From Eublepharis macularius (Eukaryota; Chordata; Lepidosauria; Squamata; Eublepharidae): a DNA stretch of 64,000 bases. The translations under genes and the position numbers were made by a program. Below, one piece after another: positions 1 to 9,960 of the stretch. Under the pieces are notes generated by a model. It was not told the origin of the DNA. It did no database searches and saw nothing but the letters and a program-made list of their open reading frames with translations. Location: assembly GCF_028583425.1 (NCBI RefSeq), contig NC_072801.1, positions 13,474,001-13,538,000 on the forward strand, written 5' to 3'. The stretch's first letter is position 1, and every line of letters begins with the position of its first letter.

Positions 1-121
1 CAACTTTGCAAAGCATACAAAGATTTTTTTGTTTCATCTGGTGTTCCCCCAGTAACTGCTCCTTCCTGCTTTATGTTTTAATTACTGTTTTTATGTTTCT
101 GCATGTGTATTTTAGGAGGGA

Positions 122-311
122 GGGCAGCATGGTCTAGCCCAATTTTGTCAGATCTCGGAAGCTAAGCAGGGTCAGTACTTGGATGGGAGACCACCAAGGG
201 AGACTCTGCAGAGGAAGGCGATGGCAAACCATCTCTGCTTCTCACTTGCCTTGAAAGCCCCAGCAGGGGTCACCATGAGTCAGTTGTGACTTGATGGCAC
301 TTTACACACAT
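122..311 (+). repeat. 5S rRNA-headed SINE
   Basis: Bases 150-192 match the internal promoter region of vertebrate 5S rRNA (GATCTCGGAAGCTAAGC, then GTACTTGGATGGGAGACC). They are followed by a non-5S body with GCGATGGCAAACC and a tail ending in TTGATGGCACTTTACACACA, which is typical of squamate SINE 3' tails. The 5S 5' part is degenerate and its 3' third is replaced, so this is a SINE, not a 5S gene. Confidence 0.8.
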
Positions 312-1334
312 TTACAGTGATGATACAAAAAGTGGACCTAAAGTAATCTCAGGTTCAATCCACACCATTGGTAAGTGAAACTTGAACCCATTCTGCACGG
401 GCCAAGTTTGCTGGTTGAGTTCCCATACTGCAGTGGGGGGGTTTTTGGTGACCATCTGCACTCAATTTGTCATGATGAGTAGTCTCTCTGGCTACCATGC
501 AGCTTTTCTCGGGAGCACTTATACCCTTTTTAAAAAAATTCTGTTTTCCAGTGTGCTGTTTCCACATGCACACTCTATCCTGCCTTCTAGTGTTCCACCA
601 TCTTCTGCCCCCCTCCCACCTTCTGCCACCCCACTTCATTGTGATTGGCCACTGTTGCCTATCCAGCCACTCCCTCTCGCTCCTTTCCATTCCTCCCTCC
701 TCTCCTCTTTCCTCTCCATTTTCCTTTCCACTCGTTTTTTTTTTAAAAAAAAATTAAATCTAGCATAGGATCAATGCACCTGCGGGTTGAGAGGGAGAAA
801 TCCAGGAAATCGGTGATGAAAGTGCCAGCACTCATCAATCCCGATGCATTTTGACACTGTGCAGTCTTAAAAGAATGGCACCGCACTGACCAAACATGAG
901 AGGTGCGAAAGGGCCCAGACAAGCTGATCCCATGCCTTTCGGCTTGACTTCTGGGATAGTGAGGAGTTATGTCCCTGGTGCAGAAGGGGCTTGAAATAGG
1001 GATTTTGAAGCTGAAACAGCAGGGATGAGAAATTGAAAAACATCCTGAGGATTCAAGTTCTCTCTCTCTCATGACAAGTAAGATCATTTACTCTGTGATG
1101 AAATACGGTTTTCTTGTTGGGGGCACACACACATGTTGAAGTTACAGGATAATGGAAGATCCCCTTCATGTTATGCAGGGAACACAACATGAAGTGATAA
1201 AGATTGCAGTGTTGTTTTGCCTGCAAATTATTACGGACAACATGGATGCAACCACACAGTGCATTTCTGCACAAGGCACAATGTTCCAAAGTAAATTATT
1301 TACTTTCTTCATTGATACACCACATGGGGACAAA
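312..1334. other. No gene or recognised repeat
   Basis: AT- and pyrimidine-rich DNA. Short open frames on both strands lack coding character and known domains. A poly-T/poly-A junction at 735-752 may mark an old retroposed end. Nothing else can be supported. Confidence 0.5.
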
Positions 1335-1512
1335 TGCAGCTTACATCTTTCTCCTCCATTTTATCCTCACAACAATAATGTGTGGTTGGTTTGGCTGAGT
1401 GTACGACTGGGCCAAGGTCACCCAGCAAACTTCCATAGCCCAATGGGATTTCAACCTGGAGTCTTCCAGATCCTAGGCTGACCCTCTAACCATGATGCTA
1501 CACTGGCTCTCA
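1335..1512 (-). repeat. tRNA-derived SINE (Sauria-SINE type)
   Basis: On the minus strand it reads GAGCCAGTGTAGC, a degenerate tRNA-like head with a B-box-like GGTTGAAATC, then GGGTGACCTTGGCCCAGTC, and near the 3' end TTGTGAGGATAAAATGGAGG. These are the hallmarks of the commonest squamate tRNA-SINE. It is diverged, so old. Confidence 0.8.
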
Positions 1513-2512
1513 GTTCCAGGGTCTGTTATGCAGATGCGAATGGGGACTGTGAATTGCAAGCGCATCCATACTGTCCACCTCTGCTTCTAAAGGAGCCTTT
1601 GAGGCAGCTGAGAAACGTTCTCCTAAAGTCCACTGGAACAGACGTTAATTCTCAAACAGCGTCTCAGCTCACAGCCTGCTGCCTGTGTTGCCATGGACCA
1701 CAGGAAGAAGTGGGTGGGAAGAGAGCAGGGAGGTACAGGGGCTGGGGGCCGTTGCATTGCTGAAATAGCTTTGGTAGAGGAGGGGCTGGCGAGAGTGAGG
1801 GAGGAAGGCCACGGAGAGACTCCCATCTGAGATGCTGTCAGGGCTTATTTCTGTCCTACGTCTCAAACCACAAGGCCTCATTGTGCCGGCTTGTTAAACA
1901 TGAATTTTCCCAGCCAAACACAAAGATCTGGCATCGATGCTTACATGCTCCCAAATTCCCATCCATCCTTTGTCCTTGTTTTCCCACCCAACCCCCTTTA
2001 TCTCTTTTAATGAATTCATTTCTTTATTTGCAGCTCTCCTTCTTGCATTAGGGCAATATTTTGCTTGAGAAGGGCTATGGAAAGGTTATACTATAGAGGA
2101 TCGGTCCCTACCAAGGAGGTGGACTCCTTCCGACAGACAGCCCGCCTCCTCAAAAAGCCTCAAGGCAATTCCCCAAAGGGGCTTTTGCTTCCCCCCACAT
2201 TCTCACACAGTAGGAACTGGTCGCTGTCCCTTTCCCCTCGCATTCCCAATGAATCACTTCCTCGATCATAAATTCTTTCTCCACTGGGTCTGACCAGATC
2301 CCCTCAAAAATAGCAAGACATTTGCTCACACTTCATAATCTGCAAGCAGGGGTTGCCAGTGAGTTTTGTGCATTACAGCAACTTGGCATGGTTTCCTCAA
2401 GGATGGAAAAGGAAAATGTGGGACCATCTACGGCTGAGCAACAGATGCCAGGAGACCCCATGAGCAGGACTTTAAATTGCAGTGGTGTGTCAGGAGGAGG
2501 ATGGCATACTGT
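1513..2512. other. No gene or recognised repeat
   Basis: Mixed-composition DNA with only short, unconvincing open frames. No splice-bounded exon, TIR or SINE hallmark was seen. Confidence 0.45.
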
Positions 2513-2705
2513 GTGTGTTATGTGCCGTCAAGTCGTTTCCGACCTATGGCGACCCTATGAATGAAAGACCTCCAAAACGTTCTATCTCTAACAGACCTAC
2601 TCAGATCCTGCAAACTGGAGGATGTGGCTTCTTTTATTGAGTCAAGCCACCTCGTTTTAGGTCTTCCTCTTTTCCTGCTGCCTTCCACTTTCCCACTATA
2701 CCGTC
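2513..2705 (-). mobile_element. BovB/RTE LINE 3' fragment
   Basis: The minus strand encodes the extreme C-terminus of a BovB-type ORF2 (GKVEGSRKRGRPKTRWLDSI, then SVRDRTFWRSFIHRV) followed by the short RTE 3' tail. The same 3' sequence recurs at 25549. It is heavily 5'-truncated. Confidence 0.8.
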
Positions 2706-2839
2706 CAAAAAACCACACTGAACCAAATAGGGTTTGGGGGGCAAGAGGGGGGCTCAGGCCCAATCATGTGACACCTGTGAGAAGTGGTGGTACTAAAAAG
2801 CACCAAGGAAGCAGATGACAGACATCGAAGTTTTAATTG

Positions 2840-3028
2840 TTCTTATCTTTTTGCACATGTATTTTAGCTTTGGTTTGAATTGTGGTAATGATGTATTCTG
2901 TTTGATATTCATGTTTTTAAGACATGTTTTTTATTATATTTTTTAACCTGTTATCCATCCACCTTGGTGGCCCTGATGAGAGACAGAAAGCAGGGTATGA
3001 ATTGTTGTAAATAAAATAATACTTTTGA
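2840..3028 (+). repeat. LINE-type 3' tail (L2/CR1-like)
   Basis: T-rich 3' UTR-like sequence followed by CCTTGGTGGCCCTGATGAG and AAAGCAGGGTATGAATTG..AAATAAAATAATA. This resembles the 'cgccctgagc..aggcgggatataaat' ends of vertebrate L2/CR1-like LINEs and associated SINEs. The family is uncertain. Confidence 0.45.
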
Positions 3029-4298
3029 ATTCTTTGGCATGTAACAAGCTTCCTCCATTTAGTACACTCGCTAGATCTAAAAGGAATGTACTCCAATATA
3101 TCTCCTAAATGTTCCTTTATAGCAAATTTGCTATTGAATATTTTCCACATTTCCAGTTCTCATTCAACCATGCTTTCATGGGATGTCGGAACTGAGTTAT
3201 GCACTCCAGGCCTATACCACATGACTATCAATGCCATGTTTTTTATGGGGCTGATTTCGGACAATCACCTTTCCATGTAAACGTGATGTAGTACAGCCCC
3301 TATATGAGAACCACAGCCGCTCCACTTCAAACACTCATGTATGGCAGCATAGGATCTGTCTCCTTGTGGTGTTATGCTATGTGGTTCCAGATATATAAAT
3401 ACCAGAACCACATGGGAGGGGCTTAGCACATTGTACTTTTCTGGCTTATCTTTGCTCTCCGTCCTCCTGCAACGGAAGTGATTGGATAGCATTTGGCCCT
3501 TGTATTTGGCTCTGCCCTGCCCATACAACTCTGGAATTCACATGTATTCTGCAACTGTTTGGTATGCTACATAGGGAAGAGAGCCCCATCCATCTGTGTC
3601 TGTGTGTGAGTGTGAGCAAGAGAAAGAGATGGAATGGGTCCTATATCCCTCAGAAACACACACAGGAATTGGCCCATGTGCGGGGGAGAGGGAAAAGCAT
3701 AACACACGGAGAAAAAGAAAACAGTTAACAAAACAACAGAGATTTTGGCTGCTTTCCCTCCCTAATGCATTCCCCTTATTTAAATTATTGCATTTAATGC
3801 TGTGCATATCCGGTGGGATTTCAGCCCGGGAGGGGGGAAAAATCTTGTTTTGATTTAAATAGGACTCTTTTGGCCAAATCAGATAGCCTTTTCTGCCAAA
3901 GAGAAACATTTATTCTTCTCTCTCCCCATGTAGATTTTTTTCTGTGCTGTTTTTGATGCCCTCCGCCCTTGTGTCCCCCTCCCACTTCCCCACATATCCC
4001 TCATTCCAGACTGGAGTTTGGGCTGGGGCCAAAACTTCAGGGCTATAGAAACTTTTTTGGGGGAAAAGAAACACCGCTATCCCAGCCAGAAGAAAGAAGA
4101 GTGAAAGAGCTGGAGACTCCAACCTCAGTAACAAAACCCAAGACAGAGAAAAACAGACTGCGTTCACACAGAGAATCGCATGCAACACAGAGATTGTCTG
4201 CCCACTTTTGGCTATCCAAAGCTGGGCTTTCCTGCTTTGCTACTAAAATTTTAAAGGGGGGAAATACATGTTTTTAAAGAACATGTCTCCTCTTCTTT
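3029..4298. other. No gene or recognised repeat
   Basis: Single-copy-looking DNA. The AT-rich part around 3720-3910 has little repeat character and could be conserved non-coding sequence, but this cannot be judged without alignment. Confidence 0.4.
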
Positions 4299-4306
4299 GA
4301 TATACT

Positions 4307-4551
4307 CAGGGCTTTTTTTCAGCAGGAACGCGGGGGAACGGAGTTCCAGAACCTCTTGAAAATGGTCACATGGCTGGTGGCCCCGCCCCCTGATCTCCAG
4401 ACAGAGGGGAGTTGAGATTGCCCTCCGCGCTGGGCAATCTCAACTCCCCTCTGTCTGGAGATCAGGGGGCGGGGCCACCAGCCATGTGACCATTTTCTCC
4501 GAGGGCAACCCACTGAGTTCCGCCACCTCTTTTCCCAGAAAAAAAGCCCTG
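4307..4551 (+). mobile_element. hAT miniature element, family A (short form)
   Basis: Ends are CAGGGCTTTTTTTC and its complement AAAAAAAGCCCTG. It is flanked by a perfect 8 bp duplication GATATACT (4299-4306, 4552-4559), the hAT signature. The interior is a long palindrome centred near 4425 built on CTCCAGACAGAGGGGAGTTG. It has no coding capacity. This is the short subfamily, lacking the ACGTCACTTTGGGTCAGCTG module. Confidence 0.9.
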
Positions 4552-4770
4552 GATATACTAATGCCAAAGCAGGGATCCTGGAATCAAAGAGTGAAACCAA
4601 GTGGTTAAACACTCTCTTCCCCCTCCCTGAATGGCCAGAAGGAAATCTGAGGCTATAGGAGCCTGCAGTTTGGAGGGTGTGGACAGAAGATGTGTCATCT
4701 TTATCTCATCCATTTGAGTCTATTCTGGGTCTAACTAGATGTGATGGCATGTTTGCCACAGGTCACCACT

Positions 4771-4995
4771 GCCTTTTTAAAGTGATTTTAAAAATGCTGC
4801 AAGGCCACTATTCTGACAGAGCCTACAGTGCAGTGAGCAGAGGCGCTCTCCTTCCCCTCGCCTGCCACACCTTTTCAAGTACCAAAAACGGCCACACATA
4901 CACCCTTGTGGCTGTTTTGGCACTTGAAAAGTGTGAGGGAGGACCCCCCACCCCCCACCCCCCCACACGGCATTTTTAAATCACTTTAAAATGGT
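4771..4995. repeat. Foldback (palindromic) miniature element
   Basis: Nested inverted repeats. The outer arms are 4771-4797 and 4969-4995 (TTTTTAAAGTGATTTTAAAA type). The inner arms are 4867-4896 and 4907-4935 (CTTTTCAAGTACCAAAAACG type). It is non-coding, and the true ends may lie somewhat further out. No target duplication was identified. Confidence 0.6.
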
Positions 4996-5635
4996 AGCAG
5001 AATCTCATTGCAGACTGGAGGATGCCGTCATGTCATTGGCTCCCTATCTGGTTGTCATTTGTGGAATCCTTTTCTGGGTGCCAGATATGGGGAAGGGGTA
5101 TCCTTTTCGTGGAACAGACAATGGAACTCCCTCCCAAAAAGTGTTCACCTTTTGTCAGCGCTGAGGAGTGAGGCAAAGTCTACAGTCTCAGAGAGGCTAA
5201 ATCCAACATGGCGGCGGGTTCAAGGACTTGACAGTTGGTGCCACTAAGCTACAGTTGGAGCAATGACAACATTCCGCTGTCAAGGACTCCTGCTGGGCTC
5301 TACTGTGAATGGGATACACTGGTTTAATTATTTGTCACAAAGAGGACGTTGTGAACTTTTGTCACTTTGGCACCGAATCCAGCAACCTGTATTGAAAGGA
5401 AAACACTCACCTCCAGAGACGCATCCAAATTAATATTTCCTCAGCTGAAGGAAAAACAGTGCGTCAAAGACTACCATGGTGAGCTATTGTGACACACAGA
5501 GAGAAAGAACAAGAGATGAAATGTGTGGAGTGATAAATAGCCTGTTTGTATAAACATTTTTTTTTAATGGCAACATTGGGATTTTTCATTCTCCAAAGCA
5601 AATGGGCTCAGTCTGGTAACTCATTGAGAATACTT
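4996..5635. other. No gene or recognised repeat
   Basis: Single-copy-looking DNA ending in the left copy of the 13 bp target duplication of the next LINE (5623-5635). Confidence 0.4.
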
Positions 5636-6900
5636 TATCCCTGCTATCTGAGTCTGAGGCCTTCTCAAAAATAAAATCCAGTCTTTGGGGATTAGAGTTA
5701 CAAATAGAGGTGGGCACGATCCCCCCCAAAATACCAATCAAGCTGATCGTGGAATGGCACCGGCGAAAATCCCAAATTAACGATCCACACCGGTCATCTC
5801 CCATTTCTGATTTGTGGATCGTGGATCGTGGATCATGGAGGCAAAAGCGGAGGGGCGCCCCACTGTTCCCAGCGATACAGGAATGGTGGCTGATGCCGGC
5901 GACATCTGTGTTTGTGTTTGGCTGTCTGTGTTTGGCCGTCAGAGCTGCCTATCAGGGTTTGCAGGGATGAGATTGGAGTGCCCATGGCTACAGAACACCC
6001 CCTTCCCCCTCCCTCCCTTGGGTGTCTTCTCCCAGCTGGTGACTGCTTTGCTGCTCCGTGGTTGGAAGGAAGCCCTGCTGATCAAGGCAAGCTGGACTTC
6101 CATTTGGGTTTCCAGGGCGACAGAAGGAGGGCAAACACAGCTCAGGCATTCCCCTGGCTCCATTGCCAGGGGAATAGATTGCTGGCTTCCCGATCCAAGC
6201 ACGATCGCTCCGATCAAGCCCCAATCCAGCCCCCCTCCTGACCACTGGATCATTGGCCGTGCCCGAGCATGATCCACCGGGTCCCAATCACGCAATCGCC
6301 ATTATCGTGGGTTTTTTCCGATCATAATGCGGATCGTGCCCATCTCTAGTTACAAACACTCTATAGTTCTGCTAATAGAACTTGTTCTCCTCTAAACTTG
6401 GGGATTGTCCCCAGTGTAAGTCTCCCAGCAGTATACCTTTGCCAACTCCTGGCTCCCAATTTACGTAGAGCCTTTTCTCTTGCCAGATTTAATGTTCTTC
6501 CTTCAGCCATTTTATCTGGTAGATTTCATGGGATTCCTTATTATAGCAGGTGTTGTCCTTGTTTGATGGGCTGTGTTGAAACTGTTTCTCATGTTCTTCT
6601 CCAGTGCTCCTTTTATCTGGCGCCACGCCGGGATCTTCTACATCCTATATTATCCCAACTTTCAGAGTTTTCTGATGATTTTAAGGTTCAGTTTCTGCTT
6701 GACAACCCAGATGGAGAAATAACTGAAATAGTAGCATTCTCTACAGTGCCATGGCTATACGCCCTGACATGTAATATTCTATACTGATTTTGCTGCACTG
6801 TTGCCCTTTTCCTGTCTGTAATTTTAATCTCATTCTGTATGGACTCATTTCTGTATTTAAAATCTTATATTTTATATACGCCAATAAAGGCTTGCTTATG
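5636..6900 (+). mobile_element. 5'-truncated LINE, interrupted by a hAT element
   Basis: A perfect 13 bp duplication ATTGAGAATACTT flanks it (5623-5635 and 6901-6913). The right part encodes a LINE ORF2 C-terminal zinc-binding-type region (CCPCLMGCVETVSHVLLQC, about 6545-6610) in a degraded frame, then a short 3' UTR ending GCCAATAAAGGCTTGCTTATG. The left piece is 5636-5704 and the right piece 6349-6900. The exact clade (L2, Tx1 or other) is uncertain. Confidence 0.75.
5705..6348. mobile_element. Non-autonomous hAT-like element (GGGCACGATC termini)
   Basis: TIRs are TAGAGGTGGGCACGATC and GATCGTGCCCATCTCTA, with a perfect 8 bp duplication GTTACAAA (5697-5704, 6349-6356). The 644 bp interior is rich in repeated GGATCGTGGATC words near both ends and encodes no transposase. 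It sits inside the LINE at 5636-6900, so it is younger than that LINE. Confidence 0.88.
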
Positions 6901-6913
6901 ATTGAGAATACTT

Positions 6914-7369
6914 CCACTCTCACCTCCTGCATTCCCCCCTTCTGTCACCCACGTTTCACTTTTCTTCCTACAGTGCTGATCATTGGAAGCCCTTCTAAAC
7001 TTATGTCAAGTGTCAGCATTGTGCAAAGTCTTCCCAAAACAATTCCTGTAGGAAGACTTTGCTCACTGCACATACCTAGTTACAAATTCCATGTTGCAGC
7101 AAAAACCAAAAAAAGGAATCTTGTAGAGTCTTAAAGAATAACTGGTTTGTTAGGAATGAAATCAGATTGTCTTTAAGGCACTTCAAGACTCTTTTTTTAA
7201 TTTTGTGTTTACCTGGTATCTGTAATTTAAATCTCCACACGACCATGGAGTCTAGTGAATAACCTTGGAACAGTCACTTTCTTTCAGCCTAACGTTCCTT
7301 ACAAGATGTCATGTCTGTGTTCCATCCATGCCACTACTTAATGCTGACCTGTTGTTTCTGAACCAATGT
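6914..7369. other. No gene or recognised repeat
   Basis: AT-rich flank between the LINE and the DIRS element. No supported feature. Confidence 0.4.
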
Positions 7370-7566
7370 TCATCTTCGTTCTTCTGTGCCTCCACACATG
7401 GGGTACTGCGCACGCGCAGGCCAGCCGCCGGAAGATTTTTTTATCGCTTTCCCAGCTCCGAAGGGGCCGTTTGCCGCGCGCCTCAGCGACCGTTTCCCGC
7501 CCAAACGGTCACATGCTCCTCCAGCGGCCAACGGCCCCTTCCCTCAGTTCTCTTCTTGCCGCCGCT
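7370..7566. repeat. DIRS left inverted terminal repeat
   Basis: About 197 bp that reappear in reverse complement at 13232-13430 with only a few differences. It begins TTCATCTTCG and is GC-rich with the CGCACGCGCAGGCCAGCCGC block. The outermost bases differ from the right copy (CCTCCAC against CCGACAC), and this difference identifies each end in the internal complementary region. Confidence 0.92.
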
Positions 7567-7713
7567 TGAGGAGAACGTTCGCTTGTAGCTCCGTGCTTAT
7601 TTGTGTCTTTGGATTGCCTTTTCGTGACTGACTTGGATCTGGATTTTGACTTCTCTTCTGCTTACTGATTTGGACGGACTGATCTTGGTAGTGTATTTGA
7701 CCCGGACTGTTTT

Positions 7714-9909
7714 TTGACTTCGCGTTTGTTTTTGCCCCTCGGAATGGCTTCTACGGCCCTGTTTAAGCACTGTGCCCAGTGCCGTGCTAAAATGGCTCAA
7801 ACGGATGGGCATAGCCTTTGCCTGCTTTGCCTGGGGGAGGGACATGTAGTCCCCACTTGCAAGATCTGCCAGGGCTTTACGCATAAAGCCAGGCAGGAGC
7901 GGTCCGCCCGCCTCAAGGCTTCGCTGTGGCAGCGGGTCTTGGACGCCCCTGGGCCCTCCGAGGCGGAGAAACCCGGAGCCGCGGAGAAGGCTGGCCGAAC
8001 CCCCACCCATGCTGGAAGCCGGTCTCGAGCGGGCTCTGTAGCCTCTTCCAAATCGGTGGCTACATCCCGCCCGGCGGACAAGCCGGCGTCGAGGGCAAGC
8101 TCGGTGGCGAGGTCTGCGAAGTCCCCGCACAAGTCGGCGTCGGTGAGGTCGGAACCGGGGAGGTCGGCTCCGAGGCCGGAACCGAGCGAGTCGGATCCGA
8201 TACGGTCAGCCCCGGCGTCGATCGAAGGGCCTGTGACAGTCCCGGGACCGGAGGCTGCACGGAAGGCGTCGACCAAGAGGACATCGGTTCCGAAAGCTTC
8301 CTCCGAATCGGTTCCGAAGAAGAAGGCTAAGAAGACCAAGCATCGCTCTCGGTCCCCTCGGCGCCGGTCTACAGAGGAGGTGGTCCTGGTGTCTCCACCC
8401 ACACCATCACCTCACCTGGACTCCCCTGACCGTCCCCTCCTCGAGGAAGAGATGCCGGATCCGGGGGCCTATGTGGTCCTGTCGAGTGAACGGCGTTCGC
8501 CAACACCGGAATCGAGCCCGGCTCCACGTCGTCGGATCCGAGGGACGACCAGGGATCCGTCGCCTGCACAGTCTGCCCATAGCCAACGGTGTTGGTCGGA
8601 GGGCAGTGTCGGATCCGAGCGAGTCGGATCCGAGCGGTCCGTGGCTGCGCGTCACCGACAGGCTACAGGTCTACCAGAGGCCTATCGGTGCCAGTGGAAA
8701 GGGGCTCCACCTGGCTTCAGGTCATCGGATCCGGGGCCGTCATCGCCTGGCCATCGTGAGTGGCTGCCGCCACCCTTCCCAGAGGGGGAACTGTCAGCTC
8801 CAGCCTCTGATGAGGATGACGAGGACGTAGGGTCCGGCTACCGCTCTGAGTCGCTCTCCGAGCCATCTCCGGACGACAATGTCGGCCCTTCCACCAGCTC
8901 TCCCTTCGAGGACCTGCGGATTTATGCAGACCAAATGGCTCGCATGTCCAAGGCCTTGGAGATTGACGTGTCTTCTGTGGTCCCGAAGACGAAGGACAAG
9001 TTGCTGTGCAGAATCTATGGGGAGAACCCGGCTACAGTAGGTTTTCCTATGTTGGAGGGCTTGGAGGAGATCATCGACAAGGTCTGGAAGTCACCATCTG
9101 ACCTGCCTGCCACGTCCAAACGCATCGAACAGATGTATAAGATCAAACAGGGGACGTGGCAGTCTCTCATCAAGCACCCTCCACCGTCATCCCTGATAGC
9201 CGAGGAGATTCAGCACAAGAGGTCGGGGTCCTCCTCCGTCCCACCGGATAAGGAGGGAAAGAAGATGGACGCACTGGGTAGACGTCAGTACTCAGTTGCT
9301 GCTTTAGCCCTCCGGATAGCCAACTATCAAACGATTATGGCGGGCTACCAGCTCTACCTATGGGAAAAGCTGGCGAACTATGTCACTGACCTCCCTGCTG
9401 ATAAGAAGGCGGTGGTGTCGTTGCTGCAGACGGAGGCAGTACGATTATCGAAGCAACAGATGAATGCCGGGAGTCATGCGGCTGACACGGCTGCTCGGGG
9501 TATGGCGTCAGCGGTGCTTCTGAGGAGGCACTCATGGTTGCGGTCGACCGCCCTCCCGCAGGAGGTGAAGGCCAAGATCGAACGTCTGCCCTTCGAGGGT
9601 GACTCCCTCTTCTCTACCACCACCGACGAGGCGCTTAAAAAGAAGAAGGAGGACCGGCAGACGGCACGCTCCCTGGGGGTCACTCCGGCAGACAGGTCCA
9701 CGTTCAAGCCTCGGTACTCGTCGAGGTATAATCCCTACCAGTACCGCAGCAGATATCAACCCCGTCCGTACTATCAGCAGTACCCTACCTCGCAGCGCCA
9801 GTATACCCCAGCGCAACACCAGGGCAGGAGGCGTAGGCCATTCAAGCCCCGCTCGTTTCAACCTCCGCCCCAGCAAAAAGATCCGCAAGGGGCTGGAAGG
9901 CAGTTCTGA
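7714..9909 (+). CDS. DIRS ORF1, Gag-like protein (731 aa)
   Basis: First long frame of the DIRS element. The N-terminal 20-52 region has a Cys/His-rich cluster (C20, C23, H33, C36, C39, H44, C49, C52), as in vertebrate DIRS Gag-like proteins. A long Ser/Pro/Arg-rich disordered region follows (about 90-380). Next comes a more structured part (about 400-600) and a Tyr/Gln/Arg-rich basic tail likely to bind nucleic acid. The alternative start at 7744 (MASTALF) is equally plausible. Domain function is inferred from position and composition. Confidence 0.82.
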   Translation: MTSRLFLPLGMASTALFKHCAQCRAKMAQTDGHSLCLLCLGEGHVVPTCKICQGFTHKARQERSARLKASLWQRVLDAPGPSEAEKPGAAEKAGRTPTHAGSRSRAGSVASSKSVATSRPADKPASRASSVARSAKSPHKSASVRSEPGRSAPRPEPSESDPIRSAPASIEGPVTVPGPEAARKASTKRTSVPKASSESVPKKKAKKTKHRSRSPRRRSTEEVVLVSPPTPSPHLDSPDRPLLEEEMPDPGAYVVLSSERRSPTPESSPAPRRRIRGTTRDPSPAQSAHSQRCWSEGSVGSERVGSERSVAARHRQATGLPEAYRCQWKGAPPGFRSSDPGPSSPGHREWLPPPFPEGELSAPASDEDDEDVGSGYRSESLSEPSPDDNVGPSTSSPFEDLRIYADQMARMSKALEIDVSSVVPKTKDKLLCRIYGENPATVGFPMLEGLEEIIDKVWKSPSDLPATSKRIEQMYKIKQGTWQSLIKHPPPSSLIAEEIQHKRSGSSSVPPDKEGKKMDALGRRQYSVAALALRIANYQTIMAGYQLYLWEKLANYVTDLPADKKAVVSLLQTEAVRLSKQQMNAGSHAADTAARGMASAVLLRRHSWLRSTALPQEVKAKIERLPFEGDSLFSTTTDEALKKKKEDRQTARSLGVTPADRSTFKPRYSSRYNPYQYRSRYQPRPYYQQYPTSQRQYTPAQHQGRRRRPFKPRSFQPPPQQKDPQGAGRQF

Positions 9910-9960
9910 AGACCCGGCCCTGCGGCAGCCCTGAACTTTTCGGACAGACTCAGTCCTTAC

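Noticed and set aside
150-192. 5S rRNA gene
   Set aside because: Only the internal promoter part is 5S-like and it is joined to a SINE body.
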